Shown here: piece by piece, positions 11,710-23,031 of the stretch
Layout of the letters: the number at the start of each line of letters is the position of its first letter
Numbering within the stretch: the stretch's first letter is position 1
Notes under the pieces: model-generated
The model's input: the letters and a program-made list of their open reading frames with translations, nothing else
Databases searched by the model: none
Told to the model about the DNA's origin: nothing
From: Microcebus murinus
Lineage: Eukaryota > Chordata > Mammalia > Primates > Cheirogaleidae
Direction: 5' to 3'
NCBI RefSeq assembly: GCF_040939455.1
Contig: NC_134106.1
Location: 73,167,001 to 73,231,000 of the forward strand
DNA length: 64,000 nucleotides
Program-made: the position numbers and the translations under genes

Positions 11710-11815
11710 CTTGCTGGGTTTGACTTGCCAGTTTTGCTCATGCCACATCCCAAAGCAAGAGCTTCTTATAGAATTCTGAGAGTCAGGCCCCCTTTAGATG
11801 TAAGAGGAAAGATAT

Positions 11816-11823
11816 ATGCAAAT
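11816..11823 (-). promoter_or_regulatory. Octamer promoter element of the IGKV6-like gene
   Basis: A perfect ATTTGCAT on the minus strand, about 107 bases before the leader ATG, is typical for a V-kappa promoter. Confidence 0.88.
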
Positions 11824-13949
11824 TATGAGGATTTCATATTGATTCAAATATTCAGAATTTATATTTGAAAGATGACTGCTCTCCCCTGCACCATCTGTGA
11901 GTGTGCAAGGTGTCCCTCTGCTGGCCATCTGCAGATGAGCAATGCTGAGGTTCTGGCAGAGCTTGCTCGAGGCTTGACTAGATCCAGGGCTCAGCAGCAG
12001 AGCAGAGCAGGGTGAATACACAGCGTATGGCAGCCCTCTGGTAGGGTTTGCCAACATCTGAAATGAACAGTGGCTCACAGCCTCAGTTTTAGCCCAGGGC
12101 TAGGTTAACTCTCCTGCTCTCCGGCAAAATGTCAGCTGAAGAAACTTCGATCACGTGGACATTCCACAAAGCATCACCCCCTACAACACTATAGTGATGA
12201 CATCATCTTAATTAGGTGTGATGAGGTGGAAATTGTAAGGATGATGGATATTTTGTTAAGACACATGCTCCAGAGGGTGGGATGCATCCCTGTGCATTTC
12301 AAGGGCCTGTCACATTGGTGACGATGCCAGGGGTCCAGATGACTGAAGACATGCTAGATCATCTCTTTCAAGGTAAGGACAAATAATTGCATTTTGTACC
12401 CCCTACCACTGAGAATAAAGCCCAGGATTGGGTAGCCCTCTCTAGAGTGTTGAGACAAACACTTCCCAACTTGGATACACTATACTATTCCATTTATCAA
12501 CTAATTTGGAACACTGCCTTGAGTGGGCTCAGAGAAGAAGACTCTACAGCAGGTTTGAGTTTTGAATACAAGTGTCTCTGTCACCTGCACCATATGAAGC
12601 AGCACATTACCTGGTACTAGTTACATCCGTATTAGATTAGGACACTGTGTCGACACTCTTGAAAGGCCCGAAAAGGAGTGATACCACAGACCTCTAGGGT
12701 TCTAGATGATTATAATGCCTTCCCCAGAAACCAAACTAACAAACTATTCCTTGTCAAAATACAACTCCCAGATTCTCACAGGGTCCTGGTAGACTTGTCC
12801 ATGAGGCTTTAAGTAACTGTGTGACTGAGCTCTCCCTCATAAACTGGGAATATCAGTCTCATCAATGTACAAGGTCAGGTGAGGCTCAGCAGGACTGCAT
12901 AGTAGGAGGAAGATGGTACTTTTGGAATTGAGTTGCCAGTAGATTTAGAGAACATGCTTCATTCATGTGGGCAGGTGTTGCAGTTCCCCTTGTCACTTTC
13001 CTCTCTTGCTCCATCTCCTCTGCATCAGCTCACTGCTATGACCTCATGGGTTTTCCCAGTCAGCTAATGCCATAAAGGAAAACCAAAAACAAACACATAT
13101 ACAAACAAACCAAAACAAAGAAGACTGCAAAAACAATGATTAAAGCTAGGATTTTCATAAGTTTGTGTGCAAGTAAAAGTGTACTTCTCCCACACTATAA
13201 CCATAATCATGACTGGTTGTGAAATATTATTTGGAGTTAGCAGATATTTGAGCAGAGCACGTGGTCATCAACCTAGTGTGGATAGAAGAGTGCCGCGAAT
13301 CAAGTCTAAGTATGCATGGATTTCCTGGATAGCTGGTTGTTTGAGGTTCTGGAGAAAGGTCATAGACAAGAAGCTCTAGAAAGAGGCATGTAGGTGCACT
13401 CACATGAGTGGGTACTATGTGTGCAGAACCTTATTTATTATGTCAAAACAGCAGATAATATATACCGCAAATGAGACATTAAGCAACCCTCCCTACTGGA
13501 AGACTCATCCACCACTAAGCCTATTAACTAGACTTGACCTTTTTTCTTAACTTACACAATATTTGCACACTAGATTCTTAAGCAGGGTCGCCATGGTGAT
13601 CTGGATAGGGCTATTCCGGTGCACTGTGACAAGAGCCATGCCTCACTTCCACTCTCTCCACCTGTGTTGACCCAACTGTTCCCACTTCTGGGGATCTGAC
13701 TCCTCAACCAGCAAAGACAAATGTCACCAGGCAGTTGGTGGTAATTTGGGATTTCAGATCACTTTCTCCTGGAAGTGGCTGTGGTTCATCCTTACTAGGA
13801 TTCTTCTGTATTATGGAAATGTGTTTGTTTTTCCTGCTTACAGAACACTGGCCACCCTAGTGCTAGAGACTGTATGTTTCACTGATACAGAAATCTTTCA
13901 AAACCTGGGTCCTACTTTGTGTGGGAAGTTACCCCTACATTACATATAT
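11824..13949. other. Intergenic DNA, no gene recognised
   Basis: No gene or named repeat was recognised. A CTCF-like site of weaker quality, CTACCAGAGGGCTG on the minus strand at 12031-12044, matches the core consensus at 12 of 14 positions. A stretch around 12.4-13.07 kb has the moderate GC content and broken frames of an old inserted element, but I cannot name it. Confidence 0.4.
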
Positions 13950-15790
13950 GTTACAATCATCTTAAAAGGATTTCAAGCAGCCCTCATAAAAATGTATCAA
14001 TGAACAATGACAAACATGCTTCATATAAATGAAATAATAGAAAGCATCAGGAAGGAAATACACATTATAACAAAAGAAAACATGGAAATCTTAAAACTGA
14101 AAGCTACTATCACCATAATCAACAGCTCAGTACATGGACTAATAATAGCAGGATGTAGGCAGAGGAAAGACTCCTTGAGGTGTAAAATAAAATAATAGTA
14201 ATGGCCCAACCTAAACAGCAGTGAGAAAATAGATTGAAAAGAAAATGGACATAAATACAGGCTAAATAATAAGATATCTATGCCAGACACATCACAGTCA
14301 AACTTCTAATAACTAAACACAAAGAAAAATCTTAAAAGCAGTATGAGAAAAATTACTCTTTATTTCTAGGGGAAAAAAAAACAAACAAAAAACTTCAATG
14401 ACTTGAAGTTCTCTTCAGAAACCACGAAGGTCAGAAGAAAATAACACATTTCCATGTGCCAGGAAAAAACAAACAAACAAAAAAAACCTGTCAATGTAGA
14501 TTTTTGTGCCCAGTAAAAATGTTCTTCAGGAATCAACAAGAAATCCAGAAGTCCTCAGTTGTAGAAAAACGAAGAGAATTTGTTTCTAGCAGACTCACCT
14601 TAAACATGGCTAATAGGAGCCTTAGAAAGGTAAAATCAATGACAGATGAAAGAATCTTGAAACATTATGGGGAAGAAAGACTATAAAAGATGAAAAGATA
14701 GATGAATAAAATGCATTTCAATATTATGTGCGATATTTGTAGCAAAAGTTTTAACACTGTCTGATGTTGTTCCCAATGACTGAAAGGGAGATATTTATGA
14801 AATTTCTATTATAAACGGGGGAGGTTAAAGGGACATAAAGAAAGGTAAGTTTCTATATTTGATTTAAATGGTAAAATATTTAAACCAATGTACCGTGATA
14901 CACTCACTCTGCATATGAAGGAAATACCACAGCAAGCAATTAAAAATCAGTATAAATAGAGATACAAGAAACAAACTATAAAAAATCAAAATGCAATTGT
15001 AAAAATTTTCAACTGATCCAAAGAAAGGCAAGGAAAAGAAGATGGAGAAACAGAAAAAGGTTTTAAAAAAACCAGAGTGAGTGCAGACTTAAATCCTAAC
15101 ATATCAATAATTACATTAAATATATGAAATAAGAAATTGATAAAATCTATAGGAAAAATCACAACACTATATTGTCTATAAGACAGTTACATCAAATATA
15201 ACAATAAAACCAGATTGAATATAAATGGAAGGAAAAAGGCTTACTGTGAAAATATTAATACTAATAAAAAGAAAGAAGGGAGAGCTAATCTTAGTATCCA
15301 GGAAAGTAGACTACAGAGCCAAAGAAAATTGCCAGGGAAAGAAAGGTGCACTACATAACAAAAGATAAAAAGAGTCATTCCAAAAAGAAGACAGTGCACT
15401 TCTGAGTGTGTATGGACTAAACAACAGAGCAACAAAGTACAAAAACTAACAGAACACTTACATTTGGAGATTTGGATGCCCATTATCAACAATCAATAGG
15501 ACAACTAGACAGAAAATCAGCACAAATATCGAAAGACTCTATATCATCATCAACCAACACACATTTATAGAACACTCCAACCAACAATAGCAGAATTCAT
15601 CTTTTTTAAGTGCCCATAGAACAGATACCAAGATAGACCATATTCTGTCCATAAAACACCTTAACACATTAAAATTATAATATGTGTGTTCTCTGACCAC
15701 AGAAGAATGAAACCAGAAATCAAAAATGGAAAACACAACCCCAAGAATTTCCAAACACTTGGAAACTAAACAACATAGTCTTTTCAAAGA
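13950..15790 (+). mobile_element. Old L1 fragment spanning ORF1 and the start of ORF2
   Basis: The text is recognisable as a mammalian-wide L1. Near 14.0-14.7 kb is an ORF1-type stretch ('agaaagcatcaggaaggaa', 'acttgaagttctcttcagaa'). From 15.1 to 15.78 kb is the endonuclease part of ORF2 ('atatcatcatcaaccaac', 'gaccatattctgtccataaa', 'tgtgtgttctctgaccac'). It is peppered with stops and indels and is far more decayed than the two L1s in the middle of the window. Confidence 0.75.
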
Positions 15791-15955
15791 TCAGCTTTTC
15801 TTGTGCTTAGTGTTCAGCATTGCTCTTTTGTTTTTAGTTTTTCCATTTTCCACTGTAATATTTACTATTTACTTTCTTAAGGTTTTAAATTTTTTAGAGT
15901 TAAATTGCTTCTCATTCTGTAGTTTGATAAGGTAGAAGTTGAGATTATTGATTTT
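15791..15955 (-). mobile_element. Inverted old L1 ORF2 fragment adjoining the plus-strand piece
   Basis: The phrase 'gataaggtagaagttgagattattgatttta' near 15928 is the reverse complement of a known L1 ORF2 region. It directly abuts the plus-strand L1 fragment. That could be a 5'-inversion product or an unrelated neighbouring fragment. Confidence 0.5.
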
Positions 15956-16929
15956 ATGCCTTTAGTTTTCACACAGATATTTATTTATGCATGTGCGTGG
16001 GCACACACACATGCATATACGTATATATGTGCATGTGCACATGCTTATATTCATTTCAATATTATCAATTTCCCTGTAGGCACTGCCGAATACCTCTGTG
16101 TATTTCTTTTCCTCTGAGCCCAAACTACCCTCATCTGCAAACCTGAAGCTTTATCTACATGTTTATTGGCCTCTCATACTGGAAGTGAACAACAACAACA
16201 AACTTCTCTTGCTTTGACCCCTAATTTATTTGGCCCATATTTTATTTTGTATCAGTAAATCACATTCTAGCTAATGGCTTAAGGTCAAAACCTCAGGGTC
16301 ATTCCTAATCCCTCTTTCTCTCACTTTGTATATTAGGGAGTCTAACGGACATTAACTCCAAAATATGGCACCGTCTGCCTATGTCCCCAGTGATCTCCAC
16401 TGCCCTGAGTTTCCTGTATGCCAGGAGGCACTCTGCCCTGCCAAGAGTTCTTCCTGTTCCCCACAGCCCAACCAGAGTGGTCAATTGTTAAAAAATAAAT
16501 ACTACCACAGGAGTGTTCTGCCTTAAAAATATCCCATAATGCCTCACTGTGCTTAGGAAAACATCTGTTCCCCAACACACAAGGAAGGCCTCCTTGATCT
16601 CACATGTGCCATGTGTGCTGATCTTTAAGACACTGAGAGAACACAGCTCTGACCCGCCACCTAGGTGACTTCCTCTCTCTTGCTCTGGTTGACTCCTTGT
16701 CCTCAGAGAGGCTTTCTCTGTCCCTCATGTCTCTTTGCTGTGCTCCTTCTCAGCCTCTGAGCCTCATCTCTGTGATCCTGAGGCTCTTCCCAGGAGCTTC
16801 CCTCAGGCCAGCTGTTCTCCCCCTCCAGGCCAGTCACCTCCTCAGAGGAAGTGGCCTCTGCCTCCCAAATACCCCAGCGCCCTCCTCTCTCTGTTCTCAT
16901 TCTCCTTTAGAACCTTGTATTTTCTGAAG
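15956..16929. other. Intergenic DNA, no gene seen
   Basis: It holds a short CA/TG-rich patch at 15995-16045 and CT-rich DNA at 16.6-16.9 kb. Open frames on both strands of the CT-rich part have no family features. Confidence 0.45.
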
Positions 16930-17092
16930 TCATTCTGTTGATTTATATTTAATTAAACATGGCCCGTTGTCCACCAGGTAGAATGTAAGTTAATGAGAGT
17001 CAGACATTGACTTTCTCAGGGCCGCAGCCTAGAGAAATAACTGGTGCACAGTAGGAGCTCAGTTAACACTTTGTTGAATGAATAAATGAAAA
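16930..17092 (+). mobile_element. L2 (LINE-2) 3'-end fragment
   Basis: 'gtagaatgtaagtt', 'gtgcacagtaggagctca' and the terminal 'tttgttgaatgaataaatgaa' are the conserved 3' end of the ancient LINE-2 family. Confidence 0.75.
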
Positions 17093-17506
17093 TGGAGGGA
17101 ACTAGAAGCTCTTCCAGATGTAACTGGTGACCCGTAAACTTTGAAAACAATCTACTGAGAGTAAAAATGGGGTTTGGCTGAGTCGTGAGAAGTGTGCGCA
17201 GCTGGGTGTTGCTCCTCATAATCAAAGAGGAAGAGAGTGAATAGAGGGAAGCTGATTTCCTGGGCTGTGTTTAGATTTGCTGGGGAGATACGGGAGATGT
17301 CCAAAGTCCATGATAATCAGATGTGAGTATTCTTATCTGGATTTAAGGATAAACAAATGTGCTTTGAAATCACCAAAATTACAGTAAATGTGACTTCCTA
17401 TAATTTAAGTCTATTGCCTCCTGTTCACAAAAACGCTAGAAATTTATAACATCTATTTTTGCAAAACAAACCAGCCCTAAACATAATGGAATAAAACAAG
17501 TCAGCT

Positions 17507-17840
17507 CAGTGGTCCCTTCTTACCGTGGGGAACTGGTTCCAGTATCCTCTGCCGACACCCACATCCAGGGATACTCAAGACCCTGAACTTAAAATGGCAG
17601 AACATTTGCACATCACCTCTGCACATTGCCTGTGGACTTGAAATCATCTCTAGTTGCTGAAATGTGCAAAATAATGTCCACTCATGACTTCGTTTGCATG
17701 GATTCAATGTAGTAATACTCAGTGCATGGCAAATTCAAGTTGTATTTTTATAAATTTGTGGGACTCTTTTCTGAATATTTTTGATTCAGAGTTGGTTGGA
17801 TCAATGAATGCAGAAATCATGGATACTGAGGGCTGTCCAT
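17507..17840. mobile_element. Tigger/MER2-like DNA transposon remnant
   Basis: The element opens CAGTGGTCCC with 'ttaccgtggggaactggttcc' and closes with 'ggttggatcaatgaatgcag ... atactgagggctgtcc'. These are diverged inverted ends of the Tc1-mariner Tigger/MER2 type. It is about 334 bases long, non-autonomous and without a transposase frame. Confidence 0.65.
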
Positions 17841-19009
17841 AACTACTCCTTACAATTCTGAGGGTCAGCTGAGTGGTTCCTCTGTTCTGGCCTGGCTGGG
17901 CTGATCTGCTGAGCCGGTTCATGCGTCTGCAGTCAGCATGTGGCTCAGCTGTGGCTAGATGACCTAAAATGGCTTCCTTAACCTACCTGGTAGCTGGTTC
18001 AATGTGTAGGTTGGACAGCATCTGGTATCAGTTTACATGGGTCAGCAAGATGGGTCCTGTTACTGAGCCTTTATTAAGTTTGTTCCTAGATCATTTTGTG
18101 GGCCTGAGTCATTCCATGAGCATGATCTATAAGAGATTCCACATTTCAGTGTGGAATCTAAACCTGTTACAAATTATTGCTCTCAGCCCAATTGTAGTTA
18201 TCCTGCAACATGCTTTATTATAAAGCAAAAGTCACCCCAGGTGGCTGAACAGTGCAGCTGAGTCCACCTGGTTTCCTCCCGGATGCTTGCAAGTGTGAGA
18301 GACGCGATGACCCCACAGTCAGGGGAGAAGCGGGGCCCACCTTGTGCCCAAATCCTACAGACAATGCTTTCACACATTTCATACACAGGGATTTTTTCTT
18401 CATACTTAAATAAAAGCTACAAATTTTCTTCCTGTTCTACTGTGTGAGTTTTTATGTAACTTGCATTTTCCAAACTGGGCATATTTATGACTTCTATGTT
18501 GGGGGCTCTTGGTCATTTATGGGAAGAAAGAGTTGATGGAGACAGGATATTTACCACCAGGGAACAACAGGGAATTTAGATGGAGTGACTGTGAAAGTGG
18601 TGACAAACATACCCCCCTGTGGAAGCACATTCTGGAAAACCACCAGTCAGTGGAGGCCTCAGGTCAGGATGCACTGGCATGGCAGCCATACTGTGCACGT
18701 TGTCAGCCCCAGGGAACATTTGTCCAGCAGATGACACGTCTTTAAATTATCCACATGGGGTAATTAAACTGCCATAGAAACAATAATTTGAGGAAGTTCT
18801 CAGTTATTATCCTTGGGTATAAAGCGGGACACTAGACTGAATGAAGGTACAAACTAGAAACTTTGTCTTTAAAAACGCTCCCATTTTCCCAGGGTAAATA
18901 TTTCTCAGCAAAAGATAAGTGATTATGTGTTAAATTTGCAAAGTTAACTGTATTAAGTCCCCTTCCTGCAGTCATGCCCTGGCCAACTCTGTCCTATATG
19001 GACTGAGAT
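17841..19009. other. Intergenic DNA with an unnamed old repeat, no gene seen
   Basis: Bases 17845-18060 ('ctgagggtcagctgagtggttcc', 'catgcgtctgcagtcagc') look like an old interspersed repeat that I cannot name. A short hairpin, GATTCCACA with a six-base loop and TGTGGAATC, lies at about 18134-18157. No reading frame stands out. Confidence 0.4.
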
Positions 19010-19937
19010 CTTGCCTTACACATCTGATAAAGGGCTGAGAAATAGAATCTATATAGAACTCAGGAAAATCAGCAAACAACCCTATCAAAAAGTGGAGAAA
19101 GGACATCAACAGAAACTTCTCAAAAGAGGATAGACTAATGGCCAACAAACATATGAAAAAATGTTCAACATCTCTAATCCTCAGGGAGCTGCAAATCAAA
19201 ACCAAAATGAGAGATCACTTATCACCAGTGAGAATGGCCTTTATCAAAAAAGTCCCAAAACAATAAATGTTGGCGTGGATGCGGAGAGAGAGGAACAGTC
19301 CCTTCCCTGCTGTTGGGACTGCAAACCAGTGCAAACTCTGTGGAAAGCAATATGGAGATACCTTAAAGAGATACATGTAGAACTACCATTTGATCCAGGA
19401 ATCCCACTACTGGGCATCTATCCAAAAGAGCAGAACACATTCTATAAAAAGACACCTGCACTCGAATGTTTATAGCAAAAAATTCACAATTGCAAAGATG
19501 TGGAAACAACCCAAATGCCCATCAATACATGAGTGGAATAATAAAATGGGGTATGTGTATACCATGGAGATCTACTCAGCCATGAAAAACAACGGTGATA
19601 TCGTCCCTCTTATATTAGTCTGGATAGAGCTGGAGCCCACTCTACTAAGAGAATTATCCCAAGAATGGAAAAACAAGCACTGCATATACTCACCATCAAA
19701 TTGGTTTTAACTGATCAGCACTTAAGTGAATGTATAGTAATAACATTCATCAGGTGTCGGGCAGATGGGAGAGCTGAAGAAGGGATGGATATATTCACCC
19801 CTAATTGGTGCGATGTGCGCCATGTGGGGGATGGACATACTTGAAGCTCAGACTCAGGTGGAGCAAAGGCAATATATGTAACCTAAACATTTGTACCACA
19901 ATAACATGCTGAAATAAAATTTAAAAAAATAAAAAAT
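19010..19937 (+). mobile_element. L1 3' fragment (ORF2 C-terminus plus 3' UTR)
   Basis: The reading frames resemble the ORF2 tail of the L1 at 39.4 kb, including '[14 protein letters not shown]'-type text and '[20 protein letters not shown]'. A zinc-knuckle region is present but frameshifted. A 3' UTR and AATAAA tail follow near 19912-19930. It is 5'-truncated and of intermediate age. Confidence 0.85.
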
Positions 19938-19989
19938 CATGCTCATAATACATTAGAAAACTATGGAAGAACTAAAGAACAAACAACCC

Positions 19990-20934
19990 AATGTTCAGAG
20001 AAGAAATAAGCCTTTGTAAGTGATTATGATTTCTCCTGTCATTTTGTTCCCTGCTGACATTTTCCGAATTTGAGATTAGCAGACTATCTCACTTGGCTGT
20101 GGCCAGGGACTCTACTGGGGAAGAGAAGCCACATGAGCTTCAGCAGGTGCATGGAGATGCCCTAATAGATTAGACACAATCTGAGCCTTATGCCTCACAC
20201 TGGATTTTCCTTGGAACATTTGATGAGGTCTGGGATGGAAAAGGTGACTAAATGGATGAGCCAACACGACCAGTGAAACCTCCCACATTCTCATGGGTTT
20301 GCCTTTTATAATGCTGCCCTGACTGTCCTCTAGCTTTGTCTGAGACATGACCCTTGAGACCCCACATTGCAGCTCCTGCTGACTTTCCAGCACCAGCTCA
20401 ACCTTCTGGTCAACATTCCCTCCCTCCCAACTACCTGGTCTCTTCTGAATCACCGTTTTCCCAACAGGGACCAAATGAGACCACTCATTCCCAAGCATAT
20501 AATGAAGGTAGATTTGACCATTGGAAACCTACCTACATCTCCTCTTAGGTCATATCACTCATTCAAGAGGAATGAGTGATATGACCTAAGGATCATTAGG
20601 AAAGGAGCTTCACTCAAACTTGCATCTCTAAAGCACTAGAGTCCTCCCTGGTGTGCCATTTCCCTGGGAACTTGCAGTAGCATCAGGAGAGAATTCACCT
20701 CCAGGCAGGGCTTCCTTCAACTCTGGGATTCCTCCCACAGAACACATCTGAGCTTGTATCTGGGCTCATATCTCACGCCCAGCCCCACCAGCATCAACAT
20801 TCCAACATATGAGCCACAGGGCTGGGCGATGTGCCAACAGCTCACCTCTACCATGTGCTTTGCTTTCTGATTTACTTCCTCTGCCCAAAGTCTCAATAAT
20901 CATCTCTTTCAGAGGGAAATAATTGACTTCACAG
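19990..20934. repeat. Start of a diverged IGKV2 duplication unit
   Basis: From about 19.99 kb the sequence aligns with 46.99-47.85 kb, and from about 20.35 kb it also aligns with 53.7-54.25 kb. Shared phrases include 'caactacctggtctcttctgaa' at 20424-20450 against 'aagtacatggtctcttctgag' near 53837, and 'accaaatgagaccactcat' against 'aacaaatgagaccactcat'. It marks the low-coordinate edge of the V-gene unit. No gene lies here. A perfect palindrome at 20544-20590 is specific to this copy. Confidence 0.7.
20544..20590. repeat. Perfect 21-bp inverted repeat with 5-base loop
   Basis: The left arm 20544-20564 (CTTAGGTCATATC...) is the exact reverse complement of the right arm 20570-20590. The loop is AAGAG. 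The paralogous places at about 53958-53990 and 47558-47585 contain only a diverged version of the right arm. The left arm was therefore probably created as an inverted copy in this unit. Confidence 0.95.
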
Positions 20935-21344
20935 TGATATGGTTTGCGTATTGGGCTCCTTCAAATAACATGTTGAAATTTGATCCCCAGTGTTTGAGGT
21001 GGGCCTGGTTGGAGGTGTTTGGATCATCAGGGAAGATCCCTCTTGAAAGGCTTGGCCGTCCATGGGATGAGTGACTTCTCACTTGTTGGTTCACATGAGA
21101 GCTGTTTGTTTAAAACAGGCTGGCACCACCTCCTCCCTCTCTTGCTCTGTGTTTCACCATGAGAGGTGCTTGCTGCCCTTCACTTTCTACCTGGATTGGA
21201 AGCTGAGAGGAGCTACCCCAGAAGTACATCTGGTGCCACATTCGTTAAACAGTCAGCACATCTATGAGCCAAATAAATCTTCATAATGTTTAAATTGCCC
21301 AGCCTAGGTATTTTCTTTATGGCAACACAAAATGGACTAACACA
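20935..21344. mobile_element. Solitary MaLR-type LTR (MST/THE1-like)
   Basis: The 410-base element begins TGATATGGTTTG and ends near GGACTAACACA. Internal phrases such as 'ggaggtgtttggatcat', 'tgagtgacttctcact' and 'tgagccaaataaatcttc' fit ERVL-MaLR LTRs of the MST/THE1 type. It is flanked by the 5-bp direct repeat CACAG at 20930-20934 and 21345-21349. The other copies of the unit lack it, so it inserted after the units separated. No internal retroviral sequence remains. Confidence 0.8.
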
Positions 21345-22132
21345 CACAGGACCCTATATTTATGCAAATTCATGCTCTCTAATTCATCCAGTGCTTTTGG
21401 TTGCATTTTAAAATGTAGCATTGGAATTCAGAAAAACAAATTTTTTGTTCATTTTTATGTGTTTTCACTATGATTGTGCAGAGACTTTTGGTTCTAGTTT
21501 AAATTATTCAACTTAACAAAGTCTACTTTTTAATAGCAAAACCAAGAATGTGACATGATCATCCTGGCTACTGCCCCTAATAGCAGTCATATGGAATCCT
21601 GTGCATGCTCTGGTCCTGGAGAAAAAAGTGTACTAAGAACAAGTGCCAGGCAAAAGTGGCCAAGGGGAGACCGACAGTATCTTAACCTCACCAAACATTT
21701 TCCTGCTGAATATGGACTCATAATTGCTAAGCCAAAAGAATATAAAAAAATGTGCCAATATTGAATTGTCATGAATTGGCCTCAATTGTGTGGCTCTTAT
21801 GCTGAGGAAATGTAACTAAAAAATGCATGCAAAGGAGAGAGGTTTGAGCTTTATGTCAGAGGATCGAGTCAGCTCTCCTCTCCCCATCTCTGCTTGCTCA
21901 GAGGGCACTTGACCCCACTCCATTCTGTTGCAGGTTCTGCTGTTCTGAGGCTGTCACTACAGATGGGGTCTTAAGTGTGGCGCCTGAGGTGTGGCCAGAA
22001 CACCCATGGTCCAGCTGCGACCTAGTCTCCTGATGTCTCCAACATCTTCCTCTCCCACAGATTCAGAGACTATACTCTGTGTTCTCCCCAGGGAAGGGAA
22101 AATTAGGGCAGATGGCACAATTCAACAAAGGA

Positions 22133-22160
22133 GGTTTCTGTTACAGGCTGTGTCACTATG
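22133..22160 (-). other. Degenerate V-kappa RSS of the 22.2-kb pseudogene
   Basis: On the minus strand the nonamer ACAGAAACC (22133-22141) stands 12 bases from the heptamer CATAGTG (22154-22160). Position 3 of the heptamer, normally C and critical for RAG cleavage, is T. This should greatly weaken recombination. Confidence 0.8.
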
Positions 22161-22924
22161 TGAGGAAACTACAGATCTTGCTGGCAGTAATAAATCCCAA
22201 CAACCTCAGCCTCCATGCTTCTGATTTTAAGCATGAAATCTGTCCTGACCTGGTGTCACGGAACCATTCTAGGAACCCAGGAAACTCGGTGGGAAACAAA
22301 CAGATCAAGGGCCATAGAGACCAGCCTGGTTTCTGCAGATGTCAATTCAAGTAGGTGTTTCCATCACTGTGTTGAATGCTCTCACTAGCCCTGCAGGAGA
22401 TGGAGGCCGGTTCTCCAGGGGTGACGGGTAGGGAGAGTGGAGTCTGATTCATCCTAATATCCTCAGTGGATCCTGAAATAAAGGGAGAGAAGTGCAAAGT
22501 TCTGTACAAATCTTAAGACCAATTTACATAATCTTTGTTTTATTATTTATTTCAGGCTGAATAATTTTTCATATGTGTGATTTTGATTCATACCCCAGAA
22601 ATCACCCATTTCCAAAAGAACTGGGGTTAACAAAGTACACAAATGCTGCTAGAATTCTCATATATCATACTCCTCTCTGTGTGTCAGAGTCTTCACCAAG
22701 CACAGGTCCTTCCTCTTTCTGGAACCTTCCTCACCTTCTCAGATCTAAATCACATGTCCCATCCTGGAGGATGAGATGTGCACGTCTAACACATGCACAG
22801 AACACACATGGGAAGCAATAGGGCCCCAGAGCTCTCCCCACCCCGTCCTCCTTCCTCATCTCCTTCTGTCCTTACCAGGGACCCAGAGCACCAGCAGCCC
22901 CAGGAGCTGAGCAGGGAGCCTCAT
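22161..22924 (-). pseudogene. IGKV2: IGKV2-like pseudogene with intact leader exon
   Basis: The leader exon (22876-22924) is intact, starting [16 protein letters not shown] and followed by a GTAAGG donor. The V exon (22161-22472) is entered from a CAG acceptor and opens [15 protein letters not shown]. The first cysteine (SISCRAS) is kept. The conserved tryptophan codon after NTYLN is TGA, a stop. A one-base loss in framework 3 (DTRSG, then out of frame) follows, and the RSS heptamer is damaged. It occupies the same place in its unit as the dead segments at 1.0 and 55.2 kb but has different lesions. The octamer has one mismatch, so low-level sterile transcription remains possible. Confidence 0.92.
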
Positions 22925-23023
22925 TTTGAGAAGTTGGACTGAGGAGTCCTGATCAGTCAAGGTAAGGTCAGCACTGAGCTTTTATCTCAGGCATATATGA
23001 AAAGGTTATTTCTAGAGGACAGT

Positions 23024-23031
23024 GTGCAAAT
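23024..23031 (-). promoter_or_regulatory. Octamer-like element upstream of the 22.2-kb pseudogene
   Basis: ATTTGCAC on the minus strand stands where the other IGKV2 genes have ATTTGCAT, about 100 bases before the leader ATG. The single mismatch is at the last base. Confidence 0.7.

Noticed and set aside
18134..18157. A 9-bp hairpin (GATTCCACA/TGTGGAATC)
   Set aside because: It is short enough to occur by chance in this much sequence and has no poly-T or other context suggesting function.
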